Origin: Bacteroidota bacterium
GTDB lineage: Bacteria > Bacteroidota > Bacteroidia > B-17B0 > Aurantibacillaceae
NCBI GenBank assembly: GCA_021156365.1
Contig: JAJNDK010000010.1
Span: forward strand, 1-64,000
Direction: 5' to 3'
Length of the DNA stretch: 64,000 nucleotides
In this document: positions 51,293 through 60,533 of the stretch, piece after piece
How positions within the stretch are numbered: position 1 is the stretch's first letter
Layout: the number at the start of each line of letters is the position of its first letter
Notes under the pieces: model-generated
What the model saw: only the letters and a program-made list of their open reading frames with translations
Told to the model about the DNA's origin: nothing
Databases searched by the model: none
Translations under genes and position numbers: made by a program

Positions 51293-53389
51293 ATGATGAA
51301 GAAAATTATATTTTTATTTTTTTGCCTGGTGCCCGGTTTGTTCCTGGCGCAATCAAAAAAATTGTGGCTGAAACAGGCTGATGAGCTGTATGTGAAAAAG
51401 GATTATGCCTCGGCGCTTGTTTATTACAAGAAAGTATTGGATGATACCTCTATCCTTAACGAATCGGTACTCCCATACGAGACACAGCTGACCAACCTGA
51501 AGACCAAAAGCTTTAAAGATACGGCTGCTGTAAAAGTGCCGAAGAAAGCAGACGAGAAGGTCAGCAAGTACCATTATATAACACACCAGATAGCGATGTG
51601 TTATTACTTTATTCACGATTATGACAACGCGGTGCCGCAGCTGATGAGGTCCATGAACCTCGGATCGTATGTCGACGATAAGTACTATTATGCCAAAGCT
51701 CTCATGAACAAACAAAAGTACAATGAGGCAATGGATACCTATGAAGCATATATGATGATCAAGCCGGTTAATGATTCGTTGTATAACCGCGCGCAGCATG
51801 AAATAGCGAATTGCTATTATGCACTGGATTCTGCAAATAATATGCATAAGCAGATCATTGTACGGATGATGGATACATTGAATTTCAACAGAGGAACATC
51901 CAATTTTGCCCCTGTTTTCTGGGGATCGCCTACCAAGCTGATCTTTACAAGTGCACGTATGGGAGGTGTATTGACCAACCAGGAAAAGCAGTCACCGGAA
52001 GAAAGTATGTATCTCTGTGATTTATACTGGACAGAGCAGCACGACGGACAGTGGAGCAAGCCGCATAATTTTGGTCGTCCTTTGAACTCCGGTTTCCATG
52101 ATGGAGCGGGTGCAATGGATGCAGATGAAATCATGTATTTTACGCGCTGGAACGATATCAACAGAAATGAATCGGCTATACACATGGCAAGAGGAAAGGA
52201 CAATCACTTTTTTGAAGCACAGAGACTGGATCAGACGATCAACCTGCCGAATTATAAAAGTGCACATCCTTTTGTAACCTTTGATGGAACAACCATGTTT
52301 TTCTCTTCCAATATCCCCGGCGGATTGGGTGGTATGGACATATGGTATACCAAACTGGATGAGGAAACCGGGATGCCGGGTCCTGTGCACAACCTGGGCG
52401 CACCTATCAATACGCCGGGCGATGAGGTAACGCCGTATTTTCACGTTACATCCGGTACGCTGTTTTTCAGTTCGAACGGACACATTGGTATGGGCGGACT
52501 GGATATTTTCAAAAGCCATTTGAATCCGGATGATTCTTTGTATGCGATCCCTGTGAATGTAGGACAGCCGATCAACTCCAGCAAGGATGATGCATATTAT
52601 ATATTGGAGCGTGCTCAGTCCAAAGGTTATTTTGCGAGCGACAGGCAGGATTGTGTGGGCGGGCATTGTTATGATATTTATGAGTTTGATAATGAGAAGA
52701 TCGAATTTGATCTTTCCGGCCACGTATATGATTTCGATAGCGGCGATCCTATTGCGAATGCACTCGTTACAATAAAAGACGTACACGGTGAAACGGAGCC
52801 TTTATACCTGCAGACCAATGATGAAGGATTCTACTCCACCCCACTGGAGCCGGATAAAGAATACTTCCTGAAAGCGCAGAAAAAATCCTACCTGGCAGCC
52901 ATGGCGAATCTTGCCACATTAGGATTAACAGCAAGCCAGCATTTCGACCAGGATTTTAATCTTTCGAAACAGCCTACCGGTGATGTGGTGATCGAAGGGA
53001 TCGAATATGATCTGAATAAAACGACGCTGCGCCCGGCATCAAAACTGGTATTGGATAAAGTATATGATCTGCTCCACCTGAATGACAACTTAAGTATGGA
53101 GATCAATGCACATACGGATACCAGGGGGAATGATAAATACAACATGAAGCTTTCGGACGGACGCGCGAAATCCTGTGTGGATTACCTGGTAAGCAAAGGA
53201 ATTCCAAAATCCCGTCTGATCCCTGTAGGATATGGAGAAACGAAACCATTGATCAGCGATGAAGAGATCGCCAAGATGGCTACCGACGAAGAAAAGGAAC
53301 TGGCACATCAGCACAACAGGAGAACGGCTTTCCGTATTATTGGCGAAACCAACCTGAAGATCATTCAGGCCAGTGGTGGAGTTAACTAA
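51293..53389 (+). CDS. TPR/PD40/OmpA protein, T9SS-associated anchor (PorE/SprE-like)
   Basis: 698 residues. Signal peptide MMKKIIFLFFCLVPGLFLAQ. TPR-like helices about 25-190 (YVKKDYASALVYYKKVLDD, MNKQKYNEAMDTYEAY). A PD40/WD40-like propeller about 200-480 has repeated P-F-V/F-A-P-V-F...TSARMGG and MFFSSNIPGGLGGMDIWYT, LFFSSNGHIGMGGLDIFK motifs. A carboxypeptidase-regulatory-like fold lies about 480-560 (LSGHVYDFDSGDPIANALVTI). An OmpA domain (about 570-698; MEINAHTDTRGNDKYNMKLSDGRAKSCVDYL) follows. OmpA-type proteins such as PorE tether T9SS components to peptidoglycan; as last gene of this operon it probably links the PorP partners to the cell wall. Confidence 0.85.
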   Translation: MMKKIIFLFFCLVPGLFLAQSKKLWLKQADELYVKKDYASALVYYKKVLDDTSILNESVLPYETQLTNLKTKSFKDTAAVKVPKKADEKVSKYHYITHQIAMCYYFIHDYDNAVPQLMRSMNLGSYVDDKYYYAKALMNKQKYNEAMDTYEAYMMIKPVNDSLYNRAQHEIANCYYALDSANNMHKQIIVRMMDTLNFNRGTSNFAPVFWGSPTKLIFTSARMGGVLTNQEKQSPEESMYLCDLYWTEQHDGQWSKPHNFGRPLNSGFHDGAGAMDADEIMYFTRWNDINRNESAIHMARGKDNHFFEAQRLDQTINLPNYKSAHPFVTFDGTTMFFSSNIPGGLGGMDIWYTKLDEETGMPGPVHNLGAPINTPGDEVTPYFHVTSGTLFFSSNGHIGMGGLDIFKSHLNPDDSLYAIPVNVGQPINSSKDDAYYILERAQSKGYFASDRQDCVGGHCYDIYEFDNEKIEFDLSGHVYDFDSGDPIANALVTIKDVHGETEPLYLQTNDEGFYSTPLEPDKEYFLKAQKKSYLAAMANLATLGLTASQHFDQDFNLSKQPTGDVVIEGIEYDLNKTTLRPASKLVLDKVYDLLHLNDNLSMEINAHTDTRGNDKYNMKLSDGRAKSCVDYLVSKGIPKSRLIPVGYGETKPLISDEEIAKMATDEEKELAHQHNRRTAFRIIGETNLKIIQASGGVN

Positions 53390-53419
53390 GCGCAGTTTTA
53401 TTCTAAATGTTTTATATAA

Positions 53420-54583
53420 ATGAAGTATTCTATCACAACAAAGGATAGTATCGGGATCATTGGATCCGGTGCTATGGGAAGCGGAATAGCACAGGTAGCT
53501 GCTACAGCCGGACACATGGTTTTTGTGTTCGATACAAAAGAAGAAGCGCTGGCCAAAGCAAAATCGGGATTAAGCAGCACCATGACGAAGCTGGTGGAAA
53601 AACAAAAGTTGAGTGATGAACAAAGCAAGGCTATCCAAAGCCGGATTGTTTTTGTATCTGATAAATCTTCTTTTAAAGAGTGTGCCCTGATCATTGAAGC
53701 GATTGTGGAGAACCTGGAGGTAAAAAAAGCAGTTTTTGCAGAGCTGGAAATGATCGTAAAGGACACCTGCGTTTTAGCAAGCAATACTTCATCGCTGTCT
53801 ATTACCTCTATTGCAGCTGCCTGCAAAAAACCTGAGCGCGTGATGGGGATCCATTTTTTCAACCCTGCACCTTTGATGCCTCTTGTGGAGATCATTCCCG
53901 GAATTGCTACAGATGCAGACCTTGGTGCTGTTTGCAAAACACTCATCGCAGGCTGGGAAAAAGTACCGGTGCTTTGTAAGGATACCCCCGGCTTTATTGT
54001 AAACCGGATCGCACGTCCGTATTACGGGGAAGCGATGCGTATCTTTGAAGAAGGCATTGCAGATATTGCAACGATCGACCAGGCATTGAAAACGGTTGGC
54101 GGGTTTAAAATGGGGCCTTTTGAGCTCACGGATATGATCGGACATGATGTTAACTACACGGTAACGGAAACCGTTTGGAAAGAATTTTATTATGATCCGC
54201 GCTTCAAACCCTCACTGAGCCAGAAACGCCTCGTGGAAGCTGGTTTTTACGGCAGAAAAACAGGCCGCGGATTTTATAATTATGCAGAAGGAGCAGTTAA
54301 GCCGCAGGCAGGTACCGACGAAACAAAAGCAAAGTATATTTTTAACCGGGTGATCTGTATGCTCATCAATGAAGCATACGATGCCCTCTACCTGCAGGTG
54401 GCTACACGCGAAGACATTGACCTCGCCATGACCAAAGGAGTAAATTACCCGAAAGGTTTATTGGTATGGGCAGATGAAATAGGGGTGAAGAATGTATATG
54501 ATTCTTTAAAAGCCCTGTACGAAGAATACAGCGAAGACCGCTATCGCCCGAACGTGCTGTTGAAGAAAACAGCCCTTCTTTAA
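53420..54583 (+). CDS. 3-hydroxyacyl-CoA dehydrogenase
   Basis: 387 residues. N-terminal Rossmann domain IGIIGSGAMGSGIAQVAATAGH (GxGxxG) and E-N-L-E-V-K; catalytic His in MGIHFFNPAPLMPLVEI, then N-R-I-A-R-P. The C-terminal 3HCDH domain (about 180-290, LKTVGGFKMGPFELTDMIGHDV) and a second, partial copy follow. It oxidises (S)-3-hydroxyacyl-CoA with NAD. The length fits the Bacteroidota butyryl-CoA/PaaH-like group rather than the fused multifunctional FadB type. It lies 30 nt after the OmpA gene but is functionally separate. Confidence 0.92.
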   Translation: MKYSITTKDSIGIIGSGAMGSGIAQVAATAGHMVFVFDTKEEALAKAKSGLSSTMTKLVEKQKLSDEQSKAIQSRIVFVSDKSSFKECALIIEAIVENLEVKKAVFAELEMIVKDTCVLASNTSSLSITSIAAACKKPERVMGIHFFNPAPLMPLVEIIPGIATDADLGAVCKTLIAGWEKVPVLCKDTPGFIVNRIARPYYGEAMRIFEEGIADIATIDQALKTVGGFKMGPFELTDMIGHDVNYTVTETVWKEFYYDPRFKPSLSQKRLVEAGFYGRKTGRGFYNYAEGAVKPQAGTDETKAKYIFNRVICMLINEAYDALYLQVATREDIDLAMTKGVNYPKGLLVWADEIGVKNVYDSLKALYEEYSEDRYRPNVLLKKTALL

Positions 54584-54600
54584 AACATATTTCTCCGGGG

Positions 54601-54811
54601 TTTTAACCGCAAAGAAAAAACCGAAAGGGTATTGAACCATCGCGAGGCTTCGCGAAGGCATATAAAGCATATAAGGTTGTCGGGTAAAAAGATTTGCTAA
54701 GAAATCCTTGAGACCGATGCGGCGAAAGCGTTGTGCGGGGTATACTTTCAGCATTAAAAATTACACACCTTTGTGCTCTTTGCGTATTCTTTCGCCTCTT
54801 TGCGGTTAAAA
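54601..54811. repeat. 211-bp intergenic element with 15-bp perfect terminal inverted repeats
   Basis: TTTTAACCGCAAAGA at 54601-54615 reappears inverted at 54797-54811. Between them lie a short palindrome (TCGCGAGGCTTCGCGA), a directly repeated GCATATAA and CTTTGCG-type repeats. No ORF is credible inside. It fills most of the 347-bp gap between the dehydrogenase and the lipoprotein. It could be a MITE-like or REP-like element or an extended RNA hairpin; transposase origin is not shown. Confidence 0.6.
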
Positions 54812-54930
54812 ACGCTAACGGGCAGACTCCGTAGGAGCTTTCTTTAAACATTCCTTTGTTTAAAACCTTGGGTATTTCAACTGGGAGAAGACGAGCATTT
54901 TCAGTAAACTTGAGGGATAATAATTCCCAC

Positions 54931-56589
54931 ATGTTCAAGAGCAGAAAGCTTCATATTCCCTTGTGGATCCTCCTTGCGGTTGTTGTAGTTGCAGGTTGCG
55001 GAGATCCCAATAAAGAAAAGGACCCGCGTACCGTTTTCAGTTATAACGAGATTGCCGATATTTCTTCCCTTGACCCTGCTGCTGCAACAAATTTCGAGAA
55101 TATATGGGCTGTAAACCAGTTGTTCAACGGGTTGGTGCAAATGAATGATTCCCTCCTGGTGAAGCCCAGCATTGCAAAAAGCTGGACCATAAGTGAGGAC
55201 GGATTGACCTACACATTTCAGTTGAGAAACGATGTGTATTTCCAGGATCATGATATATTTCCAAACAGTAAGGGGAGAAAAGTAACAGCTAAGGACTTTG
55301 TATATAGCTTCAATCGTCTGCACGACCCGAAAGTGTCGAGTGCTATGTCGCTGTTGCACAATATCGATAAAGAAAATAGGAACACGGAGAATGGTTTCTC
55401 TGCTCCGAACGACAGTACATTTGTGATCTTCCTCAAAGAACCTTTCAGCCCGTTCCTCGGGATCCTGACCATGAAATATTTCTCGGTCGTTCCCAAAGAA
55501 GCGATCGATCATTATAAGGAAGAATTCAGGAGAAATCCGGTAGGTACCGGCCCCTTTAAAATGAAATTCTGGCAGGAAGGCACACATCTCGCTATGCACA
55601 GAAATCCGAACTACTTCGAATTTGAAGGCTATAGCAGGCTGCCATACCTCGATGCGGTTTCTGTAACATTCATCAAAGAAAAAGAAACAGCTTTTATGCA
55701 ATTCCTGAAAGGTGAGATCGATATGCTTTCGGGGATCGATGCGTTTAACCCTTCGGAAGTGCTGGATACAGACGGTAAGCTGAAAGCATTTTACAAAGAT
55801 AAATTTGTGCTGCAAACCCAACCATACATCAAAACGGATTATATCGGTATCCTCATCGATGAGAATATGGAAAAAGTGAGGACCAGTCCTCTCCGTCTGA
55901 AAGCGATCCGTAAAGCGATCAATTATGCCTTTGACCGGGAGAAGCTGATAAAATTCTTTCACAATAACTTGGGGGTTCCTGCAACATCCGGCTTCATTCC
56001 TGCTGGTTTGCCTTCCTACAGCCCTTCGAAAGTGAAAGGCTATCATTACAACCCGGAAAAAGTGAACCAATTACTGGTAGAAGCAGGATATCCGGGAGGA
56101 AAAGGTTTGCCGGAGATAACAGTTCACACGACGGATAATTACATCCAGATCGTTGAATACATCCAGGGACAATTGGCAGAAAGCAATATCAAGATGAAGA
56201 TCAGCACCGAAAATGCAACCGTGCTGAAAACGGGTGTATCGAAAAATGAATTCGGGATGTTCAAAAAATCCTGGGTAGGAGATTATGCAGATGAGGAAAA
56301 TTTCATGAGCCTGTTCTATTCGAAGAATTTCTCTCCCGAAGGATTTAATTATACGCACTACAAAAATCCTGATTTCGATAAACTATTCGAAAAGGCGAAA
56401 AAAGAACTGAACGATTCCGTGAAAATATCTTTGTACCGCCAGATGGATCAGATGGTAATGGACGATGCCCCTGTTATTCCACTCTACTATGATCAGGTAG
56501 TGCGACTGGTAAAGCCGAATATTCAGAACCTGACCACCAACCCGATGAACCTTCTGAACCTGAAAGCGGTGAAGAAGGTGAATGAGTGA
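54931..56589 (+). CDS. Peptide/nickel-type ABC transporter substrate-binding lipoprotein
   Basis: 552 residues from ATG 54931. Lipoprotein signal: IPLWILLAVVVVAGC with C23. Mature family 5 solute-binding fold (SBP_bac_5) with SYNEIADISSLDPAAATNF.N, LAKSWTISEDGLTYTFQLR, VYFQDH.IFP..KGRKVTAKDFVYSFNRL, RNPVGTGPFK, AIRKAINYAFDREKLIKF and a terminal LYYDQVVRL. It binds oligopeptides and delivers them to an Opp/Dpp permease. No permease or ATPase gene is nearby, so it may act elsewhere or as a stand-alone sensor. The sequence after C23 (GDPNKEKD) is not a canonical surface export signal, so a periplasmic location is assumed. Confidence 0.9.
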   Translation: MFKSRKLHIPLWILLAVVVVAGCGDPNKEKDPRTVFSYNEIADISSLDPAAATNFENIWAVNQLFNGLVQMNDSLLVKPSIAKSWTISEDGLTYTFQLRNDVYFQDHDIFPNSKGRKVTAKDFVYSFNRLHDPKVSSAMSLLHNIDKENRNTENGFSAPNDSTFVIFLKEPFSPFLGILTMKYFSVVPKEAIDHYKEEFRRNPVGTGPFKMKFWQEGTHLAMHRNPNYFEFEGYSRLPYLDAVSVTFIKEKETAFMQFLKGEIDMLSGIDAFNPSEVLDTDGKLKAFYKDKFVLQTQPYIKTDYIGILIDENMEKVRTSPLRLKAIRKAINYAFDREKLIKFFHNNLGVPATSGFIPAGLPSYSPSKVKGYHYNPEKVNQLLVEAGYPGGKGLPEITVHTTDNYIQIVEYIQGQLAESNIKMKISTENATVLKTGVSKNEFGMFKKSWVGDYADEENFMSLFYSKNFSPEGFNYTHYKNPDFDKLFEKAKKELNDSVKISLYRQMDQMVMDDAPVIPLYYDQVVRLVKPNIQNLTTNPMNLLNLKAVKKVNE

Positions 56590-56668
56590 AACCACACAAA
56601 CAACAGCTTTTCCGTAACGAAGTCTTAAGCAGCCGGAAAAATTCATGCCGATCTGACATCTTATTTTG

Positions 56669-56676
56669 TACTTTTG
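56669..56676 (+). promoter_or_regulatory. Putative -7 box TACTTTTG of the LytS-like kinase
   Basis: A TAnnTTTG match with an upstream TTTTG tract. It lies about 110 nt before the annotated TTG start and would include the true 5' end of the coding region. Confidence 0.4.
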
Positions 56677-56785
56677 GTAGTATTCTGCTTTACCCAATGA
56701 GGCAATATATATCATCGGCACGTTAAAACACATATGCATTCGGGCTTCGGCATTCAGAGGTAAGCTGTATTGGCTGGTTTTCCTG

Positions 56786-59617
56786 TTGGTATCCGGTAGT
56801 TCTGTGTTGGATGCCCAACAGCCTGCCTGCTTTGTACTTGGAGAAGATCAGTTTAAAGGAGTGCAGATCTATGATGTTATTCAGAATAAGGAGCTGAATT
56901 ACCTCTTTGCCACGAACGAAGGAATTTTCCTGTTCGATTATCATACCTATGAAAGGATAGGCTGCGACAAGGCCAAAGGCAATTCGGTGTTTGACTTTGT
57001 GATGAACGAAGAAGGAACGATCTACTGTCGCAATTTGAATGGCCAGATTTTCCGGATACACAACAGAAAATGCATCCTCTTGTATGAATTGAAAAGTAAT
57101 GAGGTATGTGCAGATGTAAGCCTTGCGATAACGGATGACGGAGGGCTGATCATTGGAGGAAAGAAAATAGTGGTGCTGGACAAAAACGGGAAGATAAAAG
57201 ATCGCTACGCCTATCCCAAAAGATACCTGGCCCCGGCTTATACTCAAAACAACAGTGCGGTCCTGTTCCATATGAGCGGAACCGATTCTGTTATCCGGTA
57301 TTCAGGAAATACATTCTCAAAAGACAAATTACATTTCGGTACGGATGAGTATCCGAAAAAAATGATATTGACTTTTTACAGGATCGGTAGTATATCTTAT
57401 GCCCTGGACCTGGAATCCAAATCTCAGTATCTTTTCGATGAGAATAAATTTCAACTGACGGCCATTGCAGGAAATGGAGCGTTTAGCAGGAACATATCGA
57501 CCCGGGTTTACGAAACAGGCGATCATTTATGGGTCGCAGGCACACTGCCCGGAGTTGTCATGTTGGACAATCAAACACAGTGGACCGATAACCGGGTCTT
57601 TTATGAGGACTATTTTATTTCCGATGTTTTTAAGGATAAGGAGGGAAATGTTTTACTGAGTACTTTTGATAAAGGAGTACTGGTTATTCCGGATATCGGG
57701 ATACCAGGTGTAATAAATCCGTTTCGGGATGATCCCGTTACTTCACTCTTTAGCGATCCCTCGTCGGACCTGATGCTGGGCACATCGAGGGGAAAACTGC
57801 TTAATTACAGGGACGGAAAGCTCACGCGTATCAATAACAAGGAAAAAAAGCCCATCGAAGCAATATACGGAAGCACGAACAGTGATCTTATACTATTTGA
57901 TGATGGAAATATTTGCGCCTACAATAAGCGTACGAAAGAAATAAATGAGCTTGCCAACAGCTCTCTGAAAGATGCAGTAATTGTCTCCGGGAACGAAGTA
58001 TACCTGGGAACGAATAATGGTATTATAAGAGTAAGCGGAGCCGGTAAAATGGTTACAGAGCACATCAAAAGCATGGGACAGCGGATCTATTCGGTAGAGT
58101 ACGATCCACAGGAAAAAGCCCTGTATGCGGCTGCTTCAAATGGTTTGTTCAGGATCTCTGCCGCCGGATCCGTAACCAGCATCCTTCATAACAAGGAAGA
58201 GATTTTTTCTACCGACCTGCTCTGGTACGACGGAAAATTGTTTGTGTGCACGAATGAAGAAGGGATACTTCTTGTTGAAAAGGACCGGGTGACAGATTCC
58301 ATAAAACCTGTTGTAAATGGCAGATCCGAAGTCCTGAAAAAGATCCGCTTCTACAAGAACACGATCATTGCAAAATCATCGAACGGGCTCTTCCAGTTTG
58401 ACAGGGAAGGGAATATGCTGAAACAATTCCATTCGGTCTTCGGATTCTCGTCTAAAAGAATAATAGATTTTGCCATTGGCAATGAAAAGTTATGGGTAAG
58501 CCATTCGGGAGGAGTACAGGCAATAGATCCGGATTATTTACAGGTGAATCCATCAATACCAATTATCCGGATGGATGAAGTGACAGTGAATAACGAAGCG
58601 AAGGATCTTTTAAAGGCGGGTGATTTCGAAAGTGACCAACGAAAGGTACGTTTTGTTTTTTCATCCCCAACACTTAAAAATCGTGAGACTATCCGGTATA
58701 AGTATAAACTCGCAGGATACGAAAAGGAATGGACCATCGTAAATTATCCCGGGAATGAGATCACTTACAGTGCTCTGGATGCGGGGAATTATGTTTTTAT
58801 GGTACTGGCAGAAAATCAGGGTGTGGTTAGCCGGCCTGTTTCGTATTCTTTTTCCATATCAGCTCCGGTATATTTGCGTTGGTGGTTCATTGCGCTGCTT
58901 GTTTTTGTTTTTGTGGCCATTGTCATGCTTGTATATCGCCGGCAATTGACTATTCAGCGCAAAAAGTCGGAACAAATCAATGAACTGAATGCGTCAAAAC
59001 TGACGGCCATCCAATCGCAGATGAATCCTCATTTTATTTTTAATTCGCTTAACTCTGTCCAGGATCTTATCCTGAAAGGTGATGTGGAGCATTCGTATAC
59101 ATACATAACAACGTTTTCTAATCTTGTGAGAAGGACCCTGAATTATTCCGAAAAGGACTTTATAGATTTTGATCAGGAAATCAAGCTGCTGGAATTGTAT
59201 TTATCTCTCGAAAAGCTACGGTTTAAAAAGGATCTTGAGTATGAGATCAGTTATAAGAATGTGGAGGACATTATGCTTCCGCCTTTGTTAGTTCAGCCGT
59301 TTATTGAGAATGCGCTGGTGCATGGCCTGCTTCACAGGGAAGGAAATAAACGACTGAAGATCACTTTTGATCTAAAAGATGTATTGATTTGTACAGTGGA
59401 GGATAATGGCGTTGGTCGTGAAAAAGCAAAGATGATCAAACAGCGGCAACAAGCGGAGCACGAGTCTTTTTCGGGCCAGGCTATCCGCAAACGCTTTGAA
59501 ATATTAAGTAATGTGTTTGGAGGGGAGTTTGGGTATATGTACGAAGATCTGTATGAAAACGATTTGCCAACAGGGACGAGAGTAACACTAATGATCCCTG
59601 TAAAACGTAAATTCTAA
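56786..59617 (+). CDS. LytS-type sensor kinase with beta-propeller, Y_Y_Y and His_kinase domains
   Basis: At least 943 residues. A seven-bladed two-component-regulator propeller (about 30-560) is followed by a Y_Y_Y domain (about 605-690; IRYKYKLAGYEKEWTIVNY), a membrane helix (WWFIALLVFVFVAIVMLVY, about 705-725) and a LytS/His_kinase core. The phosphoacceptor is H749 (MNPHFIFNSLNS), with LRFKKDLEYEI, PPLLVQPFIENALVHGL and the ATP-binding VEDNGVGREKAKM. The annotated start is TTG, but in-frame codons upstream (R-G-K-L-Y-W-L-V-F-L) complete a signal peptide with no ATG, GTG or TTG before them. The true start may be non-standard or frameshifted. The LytTR regulator follows, a clear pair. Confidence 0.85.
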   Translation: MVSGSSVLDAQQPACFVLGEDQFKGVQIYDVIQNKELNYLFATNEGIFLFDYHTYERIGCDKAKGNSVFDFVMNEEGTIYCRNLNGQIFRIHNRKCILLYELKSNEVCADVSLAITDDGGLIIGGKKIVVLDKNGKIKDRYAYPKRYLAPAYTQNNSAVLFHMSGTDSVIRYSGNTFSKDKLHFGTDEYPKKMILTFYRIGSISYALDLESKSQYLFDENKFQLTAIAGNGAFSRNISTRVYETGDHLWVAGTLPGVVMLDNQTQWTDNRVFYEDYFISDVFKDKEGNVLLSTFDKGVLVIPDIGIPGVINPFRDDPVTSLFSDPSSDLMLGTSRGKLLNYRDGKLTRINNKEKKPIEAIYGSTNSDLILFDDGNICAYNKRTKEINELANSSLKDAVIVSGNEVYLGTNNGIIRVSGAGKMVTEHIKSMGQRIYSVEYDPQEKALYAAASNGLFRISAAGSVTSILHNKEEIFSTDLLWYDGKLFVCTNEEGILLVEKDRVTDSIKPVVNGRSEVLKKIRFYKNTIIAKSSNGLFQFDREGNMLKQFHSVFGFSSKRIIDFAIGNEKLWVSHSGGVQAIDPDYLQVNPSIPIIRMDEVTVNNEAKDLLKAGDFESDQRKVRFVFSSPTLKNRETIRYKYKLAGYEKEWTIVNYPGNEITYSALDAGNYVFMVLAENQGVVSRPVSYSFSISAPVYLRWWFIALLVFVFVAIVMLVYRRQLTIQRKKSEQINELNASKLTAIQSQMNPHFIFNSLNSVQDLILKGDVEHSYTYITTFSNLVRRTLNYSEKDFIDFDQEIKLLELYLSLEKLRFKKDLEYEISYKNVEDIMLPPLLVQPFIENALVHGLLHREGNKRLKITFDLKDVLICTVEDNGVGREKAKMIKQRQQAEHESFSGQAIRKRFEILSNVFGGEFGYMYEDLYENDLPTGTRVTLMIPVKRKF

Positions 59618-59679
59618 GCCATTGCTGAAGTAAATGCGATAGTTGCTAAAAGTAGTTAGTTGTTGTTGGGAAAGAAAAG

Positions 59680-59687
59680 TAATTTTG
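59680..59687 (+). promoter_or_regulatory. Putative -7 box TAATTTTG of the LytTR regulator
   Basis: A TAnnTTTG match ending 6 nt before the TTG at 59694, predicting a leaderless or near-leaderless message within the kinase-regulator pair. Confidence 0.5.
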
Positions 59688-59693
59688 TAAACA

Positions 59694-60437
59694 TTGAATA
59701 AGATAAGAGCCATATTAGTAGATGATGAGGAAAGCGCGAGGGATGTGCTTCAGAATCTGTTGCTACGGTTTTGCCCGAACGTAGAGTTAATTGCCAAATG
59801 TGAAAATGTGGAGCAGGCGGTTGAAGTGATAAAGAAGGAACAGCCCGATCTGGTTTTCCTGGATATTGAAATGCCAAACTATGCAGGCTATGAAATTGTT
59901 CGGTTTTTTAAGGAGATTAATTTCGAAATAATTTTTGTTACCGCTTACGATCAATATGCAGTTCGGGCGTTCGAAATTGCAGCCATAGATTATCTGCTAA
60001 AACCAATAGATATTGAGCGCTTAAAGCAAGCAATTGCCCGTGTTCAGCAGCAATTTAGTGTAGAGCAGCAGGCGCAAAAATTGACCTTGTTGAGCAACAG
60101 CCTCGAAAACAAACAGCTGAAAAATATTGTAATCAGTGATAAAGGTCAGCAACATATTGTACCCATTGCAGCCATTGTGGCCATTGAGGCGCAGGAGTCG
60201 TATTGCATCATTCATACTACAGATAAGAAACTCGTTGCAAGTAAAAACCTGCGGCATTTTGAAACCGTACTCGAAAACCTGTCGCAGTTTTTCCGGGTAC
60301 ATAAATCCTGGATCATCAACAAAGAATTTCTGAAGCACTACTCGAAATCAGAATTATCTATCCACCTCACAAACGGTCTCGTAACCAGGCTCTCCAAGTA
60401 TAAAAAGGCAGAGTTTGAAGCCGCTATTGCTTCTTAA
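59694..60437 (+). CDS. LytR/AlgR-family response regulator
   Basis: 247 residues from TTG 59694; the conserved ILVDDE starts at residue 7, so no later start is possible. Receiver domain 1-120 with D10-D11 acidic pocket, phosphoacceptor D57 (LVFLDIEMP), conserved Thr (VTAYD) and Lys (LLKPID). LytTR DNA-binding domain about 140-247 (IVISDKGQQHIVPIAAIVAIEAQESYCIIHT..., FFRVHKSWIINKEFLKHY). It should bind direct-repeat sites as a dimer when phosphorylated by the preceding LytS-like kinase. It lies 76 nt downstream, with its own promoter box. Confidence 0.93.
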   Translation: MNKIRAILVDDEESARDVLQNLLLRFCPNVELIAKCENVEQAVEVIKKEQPDLVFLDIEMPNYAGYEIVRFFKEINFEIIFVTAYDQYAVRAFEIAAIDYLLKPIDIERLKQAIARVQQQFSVEQQAQKLTLLSNSLENKQLKNIVISDKGQQHIVPIAAIVAIEAQESYCIIHTTDKKLVASKNLRHFETVLENLSQFFRVHKSWIINKEFLKHYSKSELSIHLTNGLVTRLSKYKKAEFEAAIAS

Positions 60438-60442
60438 AAATC

Positions 60443-60476
60443 ATCCATTCCTAAACCCTATTGTCTGTTACTGAAG
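60443..60476. repeat. 34-bp direct repeat, left copy
   Basis: It matches 62227-62260 with a single A/G difference. The pair brackets the secreted repeat-protein gene at 60534-62210. Confidence 0.85.
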
Positions 60477-60504
60477 TATATGTAATTGCTTATAGTTTTC
60501 GATC

Positions 60505-60512
60505 TATGTTTG
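60505..60512 (+). promoter_or_regulatory. Putative -7 box TATGTTTG
   Basis: A TAnnTTTG match 21 nt before the ATG at 60534. Confidence 0.45.
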
Positions 60513-60533
60513 TTTCATATAATTTCGACAACT

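Noticed and set aside
56608-56640. Hairpin TTTTCCG/CGGAAAA after the lipoprotein gene as terminator
   Set aside because: Only 7 bp with a 19-nt loop and no T-run after it.
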